64,000 nt of DNA, from positions 496,001 to 560,000 of the forward strand of contig NZ_JAMJFL010000001.1 in the NCBI RefSeq assembly GCF_023544665.1, in the 5' to 3' direction. This document shows, one piece after another, positions 15,928 through 24,136 of the stretch (the first letter of the stretch is position 1; the number at the start of each line of letters is the position of its first letter). The notes under the pieces are model-generated. The model ran no database searches. It saw nothing but the letters and a program-made list of their open reading frames with translations, and had not been told where the DNA came from. Source of the DNA: Streptomyces sp. YS415 (GTDB taxonomy: Bacteria > Actinomycetota > Actinomycetes > Streptomycetales > Streptomycetaceae). The translations under genes were made by a program, and so were the position numbers.

Positions 15928-16515
15928 ATGACCGACTCGATCATCGACCTGGGACCCCAGACCCAGGTCCTCGCCCGCCTTGCCGAGGGCGTGACCGACC
16001 AGCAGCTGACGGGCCCGACGCCCTGCCCGGACCTGCGGGTCCGCAATCTGCTGGGCCACCTGCTGGGCCTGTCCGTCGCCTTCCGTGACGCCGGCCGCAA
16101 GAACCTGGGCGCCACGACCGACACCGCCCCCACCGCCTCCGTCCCCGACATCGGCCCCGGCTGGCGCGAGGAGTTCCCGAAGGTCCTGGACGAACTCGCC
16201 GGGGCCTGGCGCGACCCGGCCGCCTGGACCGGGATGACCCGGGCGGGCGGCGTCGACCTGCCCGGCGCCGTCGCCGGTGCCGTGGCCATCGACGAACTGG
16301 TCATCCACGGCTGGGACCTGGCCGTGGCCACGGGTCAGCCGTACGACCCCGACCCGGTCGCCCTCCGGGCCGCCCACGACTTCCTCCTCGCCTCGAAGGA
16401 CGACCCCAGCCGCGGCGAGATCTTCGGTCCGGTCGTCCCGGTACCGCAGGACGCCGCTCTCCTCGACCGGGCGGTGGGTCTCAGCGGGCGGGATCCGCAC
16501 TGGACGCGGCCGTAG
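15928..16515 (+). CDS. TIGR03086-type DinB-fold metal-binding protein
   Basis: 195 aa. The ATG has GAGGAG 7 bases upstream. It contains LTGPTPCPDLRVRNLLGHLLG, the opening helix pattern of the actinobacterial maleylpyruvate-isomerase/mycothiol-dependent fold, and ELVIHGWDLAVATGQ, which carries the second metal-binding histidine. Members are DinB-like four-helix bundles; many are thought to be mycothiol S-transferases, but the substrate is unknown here. A hairpin at 16531-16552 follows, so this is likely a monocistronic gene. Confidence 0.85.
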   Translation: MTDSIIDLGPQTQVLARLAEGVTDQQLTGPTPCPDLRVRNLLGHLLGLSVAFRDAGRKNLGATTDTAPTASVPDIGPGWREEFPKVLDELAGAWRDPAAWTGMTRAGGVDLPGAVAGAVAIDELVIHGWDLAVATGQPYDPDPVALRAAHDFLLASKDDPSRGEIFGPVVPVPQDAALLDRAVGLSGRDPHWTRP

Positions 16516-16530
16516 CCGAAGGCAGTGAGC

Positions 16531-16552
16531 GGGGCGGCGACAGAGCCGCCCC
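16531..16552 (+). terminator. 8-bp GC hairpin after the DinB-fold gene
   Basis: GGGGCGGC (16531-16538) pairs with GCCGCCCC (16545-16552) around a 6-base loop, 16 bases after the stop codon. No U-tract. Confidence 0.65.
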
Positions 16553-16757
16553 GCAGGACCCTCACGCGCAGCACGCGGTTGCAGCGGCACACGGACCCGG
16601 CCGTGCGCGCACCCGGGCGACACCGACCGGCATCGCGAAGGCGAACACGTTCATGTGACCCGCGCTGCCTCGGCCTCCGTCGGCGTACCGCCACCGCCCG
16701 GACCGGAGCAACGCACTCCGCCCGAACGCAACTTCGACTTTCTTTGTCCGAAGCATT

Positions 16758-16786
16758 GACGAAACACAGGGGCGCTCCTACCTTCA
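16758..16786 (+). promoter_or_regulatory. Vegetative-type promoter of the GntR operon
   Basis: TTGACG at 16758-16763 and TACCTT at 16781-16786 are separated by 17 bases, a near-consensus principal-sigma promoter. Transcription should start near 16793, upstream of the palindrome at 16806. Confidence 0.7.
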
Positions 16787-16805
16787 TCGCGTCGTACTTC
16801 GTACG

Positions 16806-16815
16806 TCATATATGA
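16806..16815. promoter_or_regulatory. Candidate GntR operator
   Basis: TCATATATGA is a perfect 10-base palindrome about 13 bases after the predicted start site and 30 bases before the GntR start codon. The position suits repression by the adjacent FadR-type regulator. Binding is inferred. Confidence 0.55.
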
Positions 16816-16845
16816 GACGCGATATGTGAGATCCGAGAGGCGCGC

Positions 16846-17523
16846 ATGACCTCTGTGCCCACGCCGATCCCCTCCCGCACGCAGTACGTGCTGGAGGAGA
16901 TCAAACGCCGTATCCTCACTGGCCAGTTGACTCCCGGTCAGGCTTTGGTGGAGGCCGAGCTGGCTGCGCAGTTCGGGGTGTCCAAGACCCCGGTGCGCGA
17001 GGCGCTCAAGACGCTCGCCGGGACCGGGCTCGTCGTGATGAACCAGTACAAGGGCGTCACGGTGCGCATGGTGGACGCGGACATGGCGCGCGAGGTCTAC
17101 GACGTGCGGCTGCTCCTGGAGCCCGAGGCGCTGAAGCGGGCCGTCCGGCGGGGTGCCTCGCTCGACGCCGCCCGCGACGCGCTGACCCGCGCGGACCAGG
17201 CCACCGACACCGCCGAACGCTCCCTGGCCAACCGGGAGTTCCACCGCGCCCTGTACCTGCCCTGCGGCAACCCGCTGCTCGGCCGGATGCTCGACGAGGT
17301 CCGGGACCAGGCCGCCCTCGTCTCCGCCGTCGCCTGGGCCGCCTCCCCCTCCTGGGAGCGGGAGGCCGGTGAGCACGAGGAGATCCTGCGGCTCGCCCTC
17401 GGCGGCGACGCGGACGGCGCGGCACGCGCCCTGCACGCCCACATCGCGTCGTTCGTCGAGCGGGCGTTCCCCGGCACCGCCATCCAGGTCCCAGGCACCG
17501 CCAACCAGGAAGGTCAGGAATGA
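16846..17523 (+). CDS. GntR-family regulator, FadR (FCD) subfamily
   Basis: 225 aa. The N-terminal winged helix (about residues 8-75) contains ILTGQLTPGQALVEAELA and VSKTPVREALKTL, the recognition helix pattern. The C-terminal all-helical FCD domain (about 85-205) has metal/ligand-site residues in FHRALY and EHEEILRL. FCD regulators typically sense sugar acids or other small carboxylates and repress the operon they head. Its stop codon overlaps the start of the DHDPS-like gene, so it is the first gene of the sugar-acid operon. Autoregulation through 16806-16815 is likely. Confidence 0.93.
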   Translation: MTSVPTPIPSRTQYVLEEIKRRILTGQLTPGQALVEAELAAQFGVSKTPVREALKTLAGTGLVVMNQYKGVTVRMVDADMAREVYDVRLLLEPEALKRAVRRGASLDAARDALTRADQATDTAERSLANREFHRALYLPCGNPLLGRMLDEVRDQAALVSAVAWAASPSWEREAGEHEEILRLALGGDADGAARALHAHIASFVERAFPGTAIQVPGTANQEGQE

Positions 17524-18431
17524 GCAGCGAGACGTTCGAGACCCAGCGGGCGGCCCTGGCCGACGTGGTGTCGATCCCGGTGACCCCGTTCGCCGAGGAC
17601 GGCAGCGTCGACCAGGACGTCCACCGGGCCCTGCTGCGTCGGCTGCTCGACGGGGGGATCCGGACCCTGACCCCCAACGGCAACACCGGTGAGTTCTACG
17701 CCCTCAGCCCTCAGGAGCGCCGGCTCGTCACCGAGCTCACCGTGGACGAGGCCGGCGACCGTGCCGTGATCCTCGTCGGCGTCGGCCACGACGTGCCCAC
17801 CGCGATCGCCTCCGCCCGGCACGCCCGCGAGCTGGGCGCGGCGATGGTGATGGTCCACCAGCCCGTCCATCCCTATGTCTCCCAGGACGGCTGGGTCGAC
17901 TACCACCGTGCCATCGCCGAGGCCGTGCCCGAGCTGGGCGTGGTCCCCTACATCCGCAACGCCCAGCTCACCGGCGCCCGACTGGCCGAACTCGCCGACT
18001 TCTGCCCGAACGTCATCGGCGTCAAGTACGCCGTCCCGGACGCCGCCAAGTTCGCCGCCTTCGCCCGGGACGCGGGGCTCGAACGCTTCGTCTGGGTCGC
18101 CGGGCTCGCCGAGCCGTACGCCCCCTCCTACTTCTCGGCGGGCGCCACCGGCTTCACCTCGGGGCTCGTGAACGTCGCCCCGGCCGTCTCCCTGAACATG
18201 ATCGAGGCGCTGCGCTCCGGTGACTACCCGGCCGCCATGAAGGTCTGGGAGCAGATCCGCCGCTTCGAGGAACTGCGGGCCGCGAGCGGCTCCGCCAACA
18301 ACGTCACCGTGGTCAAGGAGGCCCTCGCCTCCCTCGGCCTGTGCCGCCGGGACGTCCGCCCGCCGAGCAGGCAGCTGCCCGAGAGCGAGCGCGCCGAGGT
18401 CGCCGCCATCGCCGCCGGATGGTCCATATGA
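17520..18431 (+). CDS. DHDPS-family sugar-acid dehydratase or aldolase
   Basis: 303 aa, ATG overlapping the GntR stop. The TIM barrel has Schiff-base lysine K169 (NVIGVKYAVPDA), Y144 in VVPYIRN and the GNTGEFY loop (residues 54-60). It is not the lysine-pathway enzyme by context. Co-translation with an IlvD/Edd dehydratase suggests that it acts on the 2-keto-3-deoxy acid produced by that enzyme. Two known outcomes exist in the family, aldol cleavage or dehydration to 2-oxoglutarate semialdehyde. I cannot choose between them from sequence. The GXXGE-type loop and absence of the diaminopimelate-pathway context support a catabolic role. Confidence 0.85.
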   Translation: MSSETFETQRAALADVVSIPVTPFAEDGSVDQDVHRALLRRLLDGGIRTLTPNGNTGEFYALSPQERRLVTELTVDEAGDRAVILVGVGHDVPTAIASARHARELGAAMVMVHQPVHPYVSQDGWVDYHRAIAEAVPELGVVPYIRNAQLTGARLAELADFCPNVIGVKYAVPDAAKFAAFARDAGLERFVWVAGLAEPYAPSYFSAGATGFTSGLVNVAPAVSLNMIEALRSGDYPAAMKVWEQIRRFEELRAASGSANNVTVVKEALASLGLCRRDVRPPSRQLPESERAEVAAIAAGWSI

Positions 18432-20149
18432 AGACGCCGGAGGAGCTCAGAAGCCACCAGTGGTACGGCGCCGAGGGCCAGTTGCGCACCTGGTCGCACA
18501 ACGCCCGGATGCGCCAGCTGGGCTACGAGGCGGAGGAGTACCGCGGCCGCCCCGTGATCGCCGTGCTCAACACCTGGTCCGACATCAACCCCTGCCACGT
18601 CCATCTGCGCGAGCGCGCCGAGGCGGTCAAGCGGGGCGTGTGGCAGGCCGGGGGCTTCCCGCTCGAGTTCCCGGTCGCCACGCTCTCGGAGACGTACCAG
18701 AAGCCGACCCCGATGCTCTACCGCAACCTCCTCGCCATGGAGACGGAGGAGCTGCTGCGGTCGTATCCGATCGACGCGGCGGTGCTGCTCGGCGGCTGCG
18801 ACAAGTCGACGCCCGCGCTGCTCATGGGCGCCGCCTCGGCCGACGTCCCGTCGCTCTTCGTGCCCGCGGGGCCGATGCTGCCGGGGCACTGGCGGGGGGA
18901 GACCCTCGGCTCCGGCACCGACATGTGGAAGTACTGGGACGAGCACCGCGCCGGCAATCTCACCGACTGCGAACTGCGCGAGCTGCAGGGCGGGCTGGCG
19001 CGCTCCCCGGGGCACTGCATGACGATGGGGACCGCGTCCACGATGACCGCGGCGGCCGAAGTCCTCGGCATGACCCTGCCGGGCGCCTCCTCGATCCCGG
19101 CGGTCGACTCCGGGCACGAGCGGATGGCCGCCGCCTCCGGGCGCCGCGCCGTGCACCTCGCCTGGAACGGGCCCCGGCCCTCCGCGGTCCTGACCCGCGC
19201 GGCCTTCGAGGACGCCGTCACCACGGTGCTCGGTCTGGGCGGCTCCACCAACGCGGTCATCCATCTGATCGCGATGGCCGGCCGCTGCCAGGTCCCGCTC
19301 GCCCTCGACGACTTCGACCGCATCGCGCGTACCGTGCCGGTGCTCGCCAACGTCCGCCCCGGCGGCCGCACCCACCTCATGGAGGACTTCTACTTCGCCG
19401 GCGGCCTGCCCGGGTTCCTGTCCAGGATCACCGATCTGCTGCACCTGGACCGGCCGACCGTCAACGGCACCCTCGGGGAGCAGATCGCGGGCGCCGTCGT
19501 CCACGACGACGACGTCATCCGCACCCGCGCCAACCCGGTCGCGAGCGAGGGCGGAGTCGCCGTGCTGCGCGGCAACCTCTGCCCGGACGGCGCCGTCATC
19601 AAGCACATCACCGCCGAGCCGCACCTGCTCAAGCACACAGGCCCCGCCGTCGTCTTCGACGACTACCGGACCATGCAGCGCACCATCAACGACCCGGCGC
19701 TGGGCATCACCGCCGACAGCGTGTTGGTGCTGCGCAACGCCGGACCCAAGGGCGGCCCCGGCATGCCCGAGTACGGCATGCTGCCGATCCCCGACCACCT
19801 GCTCAAGCAGGGCGTACGCGACATGGTGCGGATCTCCGACGCCCGGATGAGCGGCACCAGTTACGGCGCCTGCGTCCTGCACGTGGCGCCCGAGTCGTAC
19901 GTCGGCGGACCGCTGGCCCTGGTGCGCACCGGGGACTCCATCACCCTGGACGTCGAAGCGCGCACCCTCCAACTCAACGTGGAGGACGAAGAGTTGGCCC
20001 GCCGCCGGGAGCGCTGGACAGCGCCGCCCGCGCGCTACGAGCGCGGCTACGGCGCCCTCTACAACGAACAGATCACCCAGGCAGACACCGGCTGCGACTT
20101 CGCGTTCCTGGCCCGTCCGGGCACGGTGCACGACCCCTACGCCGGCTGA
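18428..20149 (+). CDS. IlvD/Edd-family sugar-acid dehydratase
   Basis: 573 aa, ATG overlapping the previous stop. The three iron-sulfur cysteines are C56 (NPCHVH), C124 (GGCDKSTPA) and C197 (GHCMTMGTAST). The pattern LLGGCDKSTPALLMGAAS resembles the pentonate/arabinonate/xylonate dehydratase branch rather than dihydroxy-acid dehydratase of isoleucine synthesis. It probably removes water from an aldonate such as L-arabinonate or D-xylonate to give the 2-keto-3-deoxy acid. In the pectin context arabinan or xylan side chains could supply it. An aldarate substrate (galactarate) is a reasonable alternative, because no other galactarate dehydratase is visible in this window. Confidence 0.88.
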   Translation: MKTPEELRSHQWYGAEGQLRTWSHNARMRQLGYEAEEYRGRPVIAVLNTWSDINPCHVHLRERAEAVKRGVWQAGGFPLEFPVATLSETYQKPTPMLYRNLLAMETEELLRSYPIDAAVLLGGCDKSTPALLMGAASADVPSLFVPAGPMLPGHWRGETLGSGTDMWKYWDEHRAGNLTDCELRELQGGLARSPGHCMTMGTASTMTAAAEVLGMTLPGASSIPAVDSGHERMAAASGRRAVHLAWNGPRPSAVLTRAAFEDAVTTVLGLGGSTNAVIHLIAMAGRCQVPLALDDFDRIARTVPVLANVRPGGRTHLMEDFYFAGGLPGFLSRITDLLHLDRPTVNGTLGEQIAGAVVHDDDVIRTRANPVASEGGVAVLRGNLCPDGAVIKHITAEPHLLKHTGPAVVFDDYRTMQRTINDPALGITADSVLVLRNAGPKGGPGMPEYGMLPIPDHLLKQGVRDMVRISDARMSGTSYGACVLHVAPESYVGGPLALVRTGDSITLDVEARTLQLNVEDEELARRRERWTAPPARYERGYGALYNEQITQADTGCDFAFLARPGTVHDPYAG

Positions 20150-20202
20150 ACCACCCCCTCGACCACCACCCTCTTCGGTCGAGCCCCCGAACGCTGATCG
20201 GA

Positions 20203-20210
20203 AAGCGCTT
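20203..20210. promoter_or_regulatory. LacI-type operator half-site palindrome (AAGCGCTT)
   Basis: AAGCGCTT within GGAAAGCGCTTC lies in the 82-base gap before the permease gene. The centre resembles catabolite-type LacI operators. A stronger copy is at 25717-25730. No LacI-family gene is in the window. Confidence 0.35.
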
Positions 20211-20231
20211 CACCGAGAACGGAGAACAGTC

Positions 20232-21167
20232 ATGGCCCAAGCCGCAGCCGTGGCGAAACCGCCCGCGCCACCGAGGCGGCGCCGTGCCTCCGCCACCCCG
20301 CGCAGGCTCCCCTACCTGCTGATCGCCCCGGCCGCCCTGCTCATGCTGGGCTTCATCGCCTACCCGGTGATCAGCGTCTTCTACTACAGCCTGCAGCACT
20401 ACAACCCCACCAAGCCGTGGCGCAACGGCTACGCGGGCTTCGACAACTTCATCCACGCCTTCACCGAGGATCCGCTGTTCTGGGACACGCTGGTCTTCAG
20501 CGCCAAGTGGGTCTTCGTCGAGGTCGGACTGCAACTGCTGTTCGGACTCGCGCTGGCCCTCATCGTCAACCAGACCTTCGTCGGGCGGGGACTCGGCCGC
20601 GCGATGGTCTTCTCCCCCTGGGCCGTCTCCGGAGTGCTGACCTCCGCGATCTGGGTGCTGCTCTACAACTCCCAGACGGGCATCACCCGTTACCTCGCGG
20701 ACATGGGCATCGGCTCCTACGGCACCAGCTGGCTGTCGGACCCCTCCACCGTCTTCCCGGCGGCGATCATCGCCGACCTGTGGCGCGGAGTCCCCTTCTT
20801 CGCCATCCTCATCCTCGCCGACCTGCAATCCGTCTCGAAGGACCTGTACGAGGCCGCCGAGGTCGACGGGGCCGGCCGGCTCAAGCAGTTCTGGCACATC
20901 ACGCTGCCCCATCTGAAGGACGCCATCATCCTGTCCACGCTGCTGCGCGCGGTGTGGGAGTTCAACAACGTCGACCTGCTCTACACCCTCACCGGCGGCG
21001 GACCCGCGGGCGAGACGACGACACTCCCGCTGTACATCGCCAACACCAGCGTCGACGCCCACAACTTCGGTTACGCGTCGGCCCTGACCACGGTCGCGTT
21101 CGTGATCCTGCTCTTCTGCTCGATGGTCTATCTGCGGCTGAGCAAGTTCGGAGGCGAGAGCAAGTGA
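20232..21167 (+). CDS. Sugar ABC transporter permease (MalF type)
   Basis: 311 aa, ATG start with GGAG 8 bases upstream. A basic cytoplasmic N-terminus (RRRRASATPRR) precedes six membrane helices. The EAA loop reads SKDLYEAAEVDGAGRLKQFWHITLPHL. It is the first membrane component of the second carbohydrate importer of the window. The matching binding protein is probably the one at 26811-28154, since none lies beside it. The stop overlaps the start of the next permease gene. As with the other importer there is no dedicated ATPase gene. Confidence 0.93.
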   Translation: MAQAAAVAKPPAPPRRRRASATPRRLPYLLIAPAALLMLGFIAYPVISVFYYSLQHYNPTKPWRNGYAGFDNFIHAFTEDPLFWDTLVFSAKWVFVEVGLQLLFGLALALIVNQTFVGRGLGRAMVFSPWAVSGVLTSAIWVLLYNSQTGITRYLADMGIGSYGTSWLSDPSTVFPAAIIADLWRGVPFFAILILADLQSVSKDLYEAAEVDGAGRLKQFWHITLPHLKDAIILSTLLRAVWEFNNVDLLYTLTGGGPAGETTTLPLYIANTSVDAHNFGYASALTTVAFVILLFCSMVYLRLSKFGGESK

Positions 21168-22057
21168 GCATCAAGGAAGCCCCCCCGGTCGTGCCCGCCG
21201 CGCGCAAGACCCCGCCGCCGCCCCGCCCCACCAGCAAGCACCGCGCCTGGGACGAGGCCCCGCGCTGGCAGATCTATCTGCCGCTCGGCATCTATCTGGT
21301 CTTCACCCTGATTCCCTTCTACTGGATCCTGCTCTTCGCGCTCCGCCCGGCCGGCTCGACCTCGCTCGTGCCCTGGCCGATGACCTTCGACCACTTCGAG
21401 AAGGTCTGGAACGAGCGGAGCTTCGGCACCTACTTCCAGAACAGCGTCCTGGTCGGCGTCGCCACCCTGGTGATGACGACCGTCGTCGCCCTGGCCGGCG
21501 GTTACGCCCTCGCCCGGTTCGACTTCAAGATCAAGCGGGCCTTCATGCTCGCCCTGCTCTGCTCGCAGTTCGTGCCCGGCGCGCTGCTGCTGGTGCCGCT
21601 GTTCGAGATCTTCGCCGAACTCCAGATGATCAACTCGCTGGTCAGCGTCATCCTCGCGGAGACCGTCTTCCAGCTACCGCTGTCGATGATCCTGATCAGC
21701 AACTTCATCAAGAACGTGCCGTACTCCCTGGAGGAGGCCGCCTGGGTGGACGGCTGCGGACGGATGCGGGCCTTCCGGGTCGTGGTGCTGCCGCTGCTGC
21801 GGCCCGGTCTGATCGCGGTCGGCTCCTTCGCCTTCGTGCACTCCTGGAACCACTTCCTGTTCGCCCTGATGTTCCTCAACAACCAGGACAAGCAGACCAT
21901 CCCGGTCGGCCTCAACACCCTGATGAGCGCCGACAGCGTCGACCTCGGCGCGCTCGCCGCGGGCGGCATCATCGCGGCCGTACCGGTGGTGCTCGTGTTC
22001 GCCTTCATCCAGAAGTGGCTGATCACCGGCTTCAGCGCGGGGGCGGTGAAGGGATGA
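21164..22057 (+). CDS. Carbohydrate ABC transporter permease (MalG type)
   Basis: 297 aa. The GTG at 21164 overlaps the stop of the partner permease; a much longer upstream frame is a shadow of that gene. Six membrane helices follow a Pro-rich N-terminus (PPPPRPTSKH). The EAA loop is VPYSLEEAAWVDGCGRMRAFRVVVLP. The gene sits between the sugar-acid dehydratase and a sugar oxidoreductase, so the imported substrate is likely an oligosaccharide of the pectin/arabinan type. Confidence 0.92.
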   Translation: MSIKEAPPVVPAARKTPPPPRPTSKHRAWDEAPRWQIYLPLGIYLVFTLIPFYWILLFALRPAGSTSLVPWPMTFDHFEKVWNERSFGTYFQNSVLVGVATLVMTTVVALAGGYALARFDFKIKRAFMLALLCSQFVPGALLLVPLFEIFAELQMINSLVSVILAETVFQLPLSMILISNFIKNVPYSLEEAAWVDGCGRMRAFRVVVLPLLRPGLIAVGSFAFVHSWNHFLFALMFLNNQDKQTIPVGLNTLMSADSVDLGALAAGGIIAAVPVVLVFAFIQKWLITGFSAGAVKG

Positions 22058-22133
22058 GGAGGCATCGGTTCGCCGTCCCGCTCGCCCTGCCGGGCACCGC
22101 CCACGCACGCGGCGCGGGCGCGGGGAGGCTCCC

Positions 22134-23291
22134 ATGAGCGGCGTGGACATCGTCCTGGCAGGCGCGCGCGGCCACGGTCGCTGGCACCTGGAGAACATCC
22201 GCCGGCTCCAGGACAAGGGCGTCGTCCGGCTGGCGGGCATCTGCGAACTGACCCCGCTGACCGCGCGGGAACTCCCCGAAGGACTCGGCACGCCCGAGCA
22301 GTCCGCCGACTTCGGCGCCCTGCTGGACTCCACCGGCGCCCGCATCGCGGTGCTCTGCACCCCGATCCAGACCCACACCGACCTCGCCCTCGAAGCGGCC
22401 CGGCGCCGCGTGCACCTCCTCCTGGAGAAGCCGCCCGCCCCGTCCTGCGCCGAGTTCCGGCGCATGGCCGAGGGGGTCGCGGAGGCCGGGATCGCCTGCC
22501 AGATCGGGTTCCAGTCGCTCGGTTCGCAGGCGGTGCCCGCGATCCGGCGGATGATCGCCGAGGGCGCCATCGGCCGGCTGGCCGGCATCGGCGGGGCCGG
22601 CGCCTGGGCCCGTGCGGAGTCCTACTACCGGCGCGCACCCTGGGCCGGCAGGCGGCGCCTGAACGGCGTCGACGTGATCGACGGCGCGCTGACCAACCCG
22701 CTCGCGCACGCCGTCGCCACCGCCCTCGCGCTCGGCGGCACGACCCGCGCCGAGCACGTCACCCACGTCGAGACCGAGCTGCTGCGCGCCAACGACATCG
22801 AGTCCGACGACACCTCCTGCGTCCGCGTCGCCACCGCACAGGGCCACCCGGTCACCGTCGCCGCCACCCTGTGCGCCGAACAGCCCGCCGAGCCGTATGT
22901 CGTGGTGCACGGCAGCAGCGGCCGGATCACCTTCTGGTACAAGCAGGACCGGGTGCTGCTCCAGCGCGCCGGCCACGGCCCCGAGGAGTCCGAGTACGGC
23001 CGCACCGACCTGCTGGAGAACCTGGTCCGGCATCTCACCGACGGCGACGACCTGCTGGTCGCCCCGGAGGAGACCGGCGCCTTCATGAAGGTCGTCGAGG
23101 CGGTCCGGCTGGCCCCCGACCCGGCGCCGCTGCCCGCCGGGGCCTGGCATCTGCTGCCCGACGAACAGCGCCGGGTCGTGCCCGGCGTCGACGGCCTGGT
23201 CGCGGCCGCCGCCGACACCCTCGCCCTCTACTCCGAGCTGGGCGCCCCCTGGGCGCTGCCGCACGGACTCCGCAAAGAGGTGAGCACATGA
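22134..23291 (+). CDS. Gfo/Idh/MocA-family oxidoreductase
   Basis: 385 aa. The N-terminal Rossmann domain begins DIVLAGARGHGRWHLENI and has the conserved EKPPAPS (EKP) loop near residue 100. The C-terminal alpha/beta domain includes ESDDTSCVRVATAQG and a late GSSGRITFW, the pattern of the sugar-dehydrogenase branch. The family oxidises or isomerises sugars and sugar derivatives with NAD(P). It follows the permeases and is coupled by overlap to the PmoA-like gene, a frequent pairing in sugar-utilisation loci. The exact substrate is unknown. Confidence 0.9.
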   Translation: MSGVDIVLAGARGHGRWHLENIRRLQDKGVVRLAGICELTPLTARELPEGLGTPEQSADFGALLDSTGARIAVLCTPIQTHTDLALEAARRRVHLLLEKPPAPSCAEFRRMAEGVAEAGIACQIGFQSLGSQAVPAIRRMIAEGAIGRLAGIGGAGAWARAESYYRRAPWAGRRRLNGVDVIDGALTNPLAHAVATALALGGTTRAEHVTHVETELLRANDIESDDTSCVRVATAQGHPVTVAATLCAEQPAEPYVVVHGSSGRITFWYKQDRVLLQRAGHGPEESEYGRTDLLENLVRHLTDGDDLLVAPEETGAFMKVVEAVRLAPDPAPLPAGAWHLLPDEQRRVVPGVDGLVAAAADTLALYSELGAPWALPHGLRKEVST

Positions 23292-24136
23292 TGACGACCC
23301 ACGAGGCCCCCGTCCTGCGGGTCGCGGGCCGCCCGGTCGGCCGGTACGTCACCCGGCCCGAACTGCCGGAACGGCTCTCCCCGCGCCCGTACCTGCACCC
23401 GGTCACCACCCTGGCCGGCACGGCGGTCACCGAACTCGGCCCCGCCGACCACCCACACCACCTCGGCGTCGGTGTCGCCGTTCCCGACGTCGAGGGGCAC
23501 AACTTCTGGGGCGGGCGCACCTTCGTCCGCGACCAGGGGCCCACCGAGCTGGACAACCACGGCGCCCAGCGCCACGCCGGCTTCCCGCTGCGCGACCCCG
23601 ACGGCTTCGTCGAGGAACTGCGCTGGATGGCCGCGGGCACCGAGCTGCTGCACGAGCGCCGTACCGTCGCGGCCACCGAACTCACCGGCTCCGCCTGGGC
23701 GCTGGACTTCACCTTCTCGCTCACCAACACCACCCCGGCCACGCTGACCATCGGCAGCCCGGCCACCAACGGCCGCCCCGGTGCTGCCTACGGCGGCTTC
23801 TTCTGGCGGGCCCGCAAGGAGGCCGCCGCCCCGGACGTCCTCACCCCCGACACCGAGGGCGAGGAGCGGGCGCACGGCAGCTGGGCCGACTGGGTCGCCC
23901 TCGTCGGCTCCTCCTGGACGCTGGTGTTCGCGGGCGCCACCGAACGGACCCGGCAGGACCCGTGGTTCGTACGGACCGCCGAGTACCCGGGGGTCGGTTC
24001 CTCCCTCGCCCACCGGGACCGGCTGCCGGTCGCCCCGGGCGACACCGTCGTGCGCCGCATCGTCACCGTGGTCGCCGACGGCCGCCTGGACCGGGAAGCG
24101 GCGGCGGCCCTGGTCAAGAAGGCGGTGAGCCCGTGA
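23288..24136 (+). CDS. PmoA-like (DUF6807) protein
   Basis: 282 aa, ATG overlapping the previous stop. It contains PRPYLHPVTTLAGTAVTELGP and DHPHHLGVGVAVPDVEGHNFWGG, the strongly conserved His-rich segment of the PmoA/DUF6807 family, which has a galactose-mutarotase-like beta-sandwich look. The name comes from methane-oxidation homology and is misleading here. No signal peptide. Frequent co-occurrence with Gfo/Idh/MocA oxidoreductases and sugar transporters points to a role in sugar-derivative catabolism, possibly acting on the same substrate as the previous gene. Activity is not established. Confidence 0.85.
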   Translation: MMTTHEAPVLRVAGRPVGRYVTRPELPERLSPRPYLHPVTTLAGTAVTELGPADHPHHLGVGVAVPDVEGHNFWGGRTFVRDQGPTELDNHGAQRHAGFPLRDPDGFVEELRWMAAGTELLHERRTVAATELTGSAWALDFTFSLTNTTPATLTIGSPATNGRPGAAYGGFFWRARKEAAAPDVLTPDTEGEERAHGSWADWVALVGSSWTLVFAGATERTRQDPWFVRTAEYPGVGSSLAHRDRLPVAPGDTVVRRIVTVVADGRLDREAAAALVKKAVSP

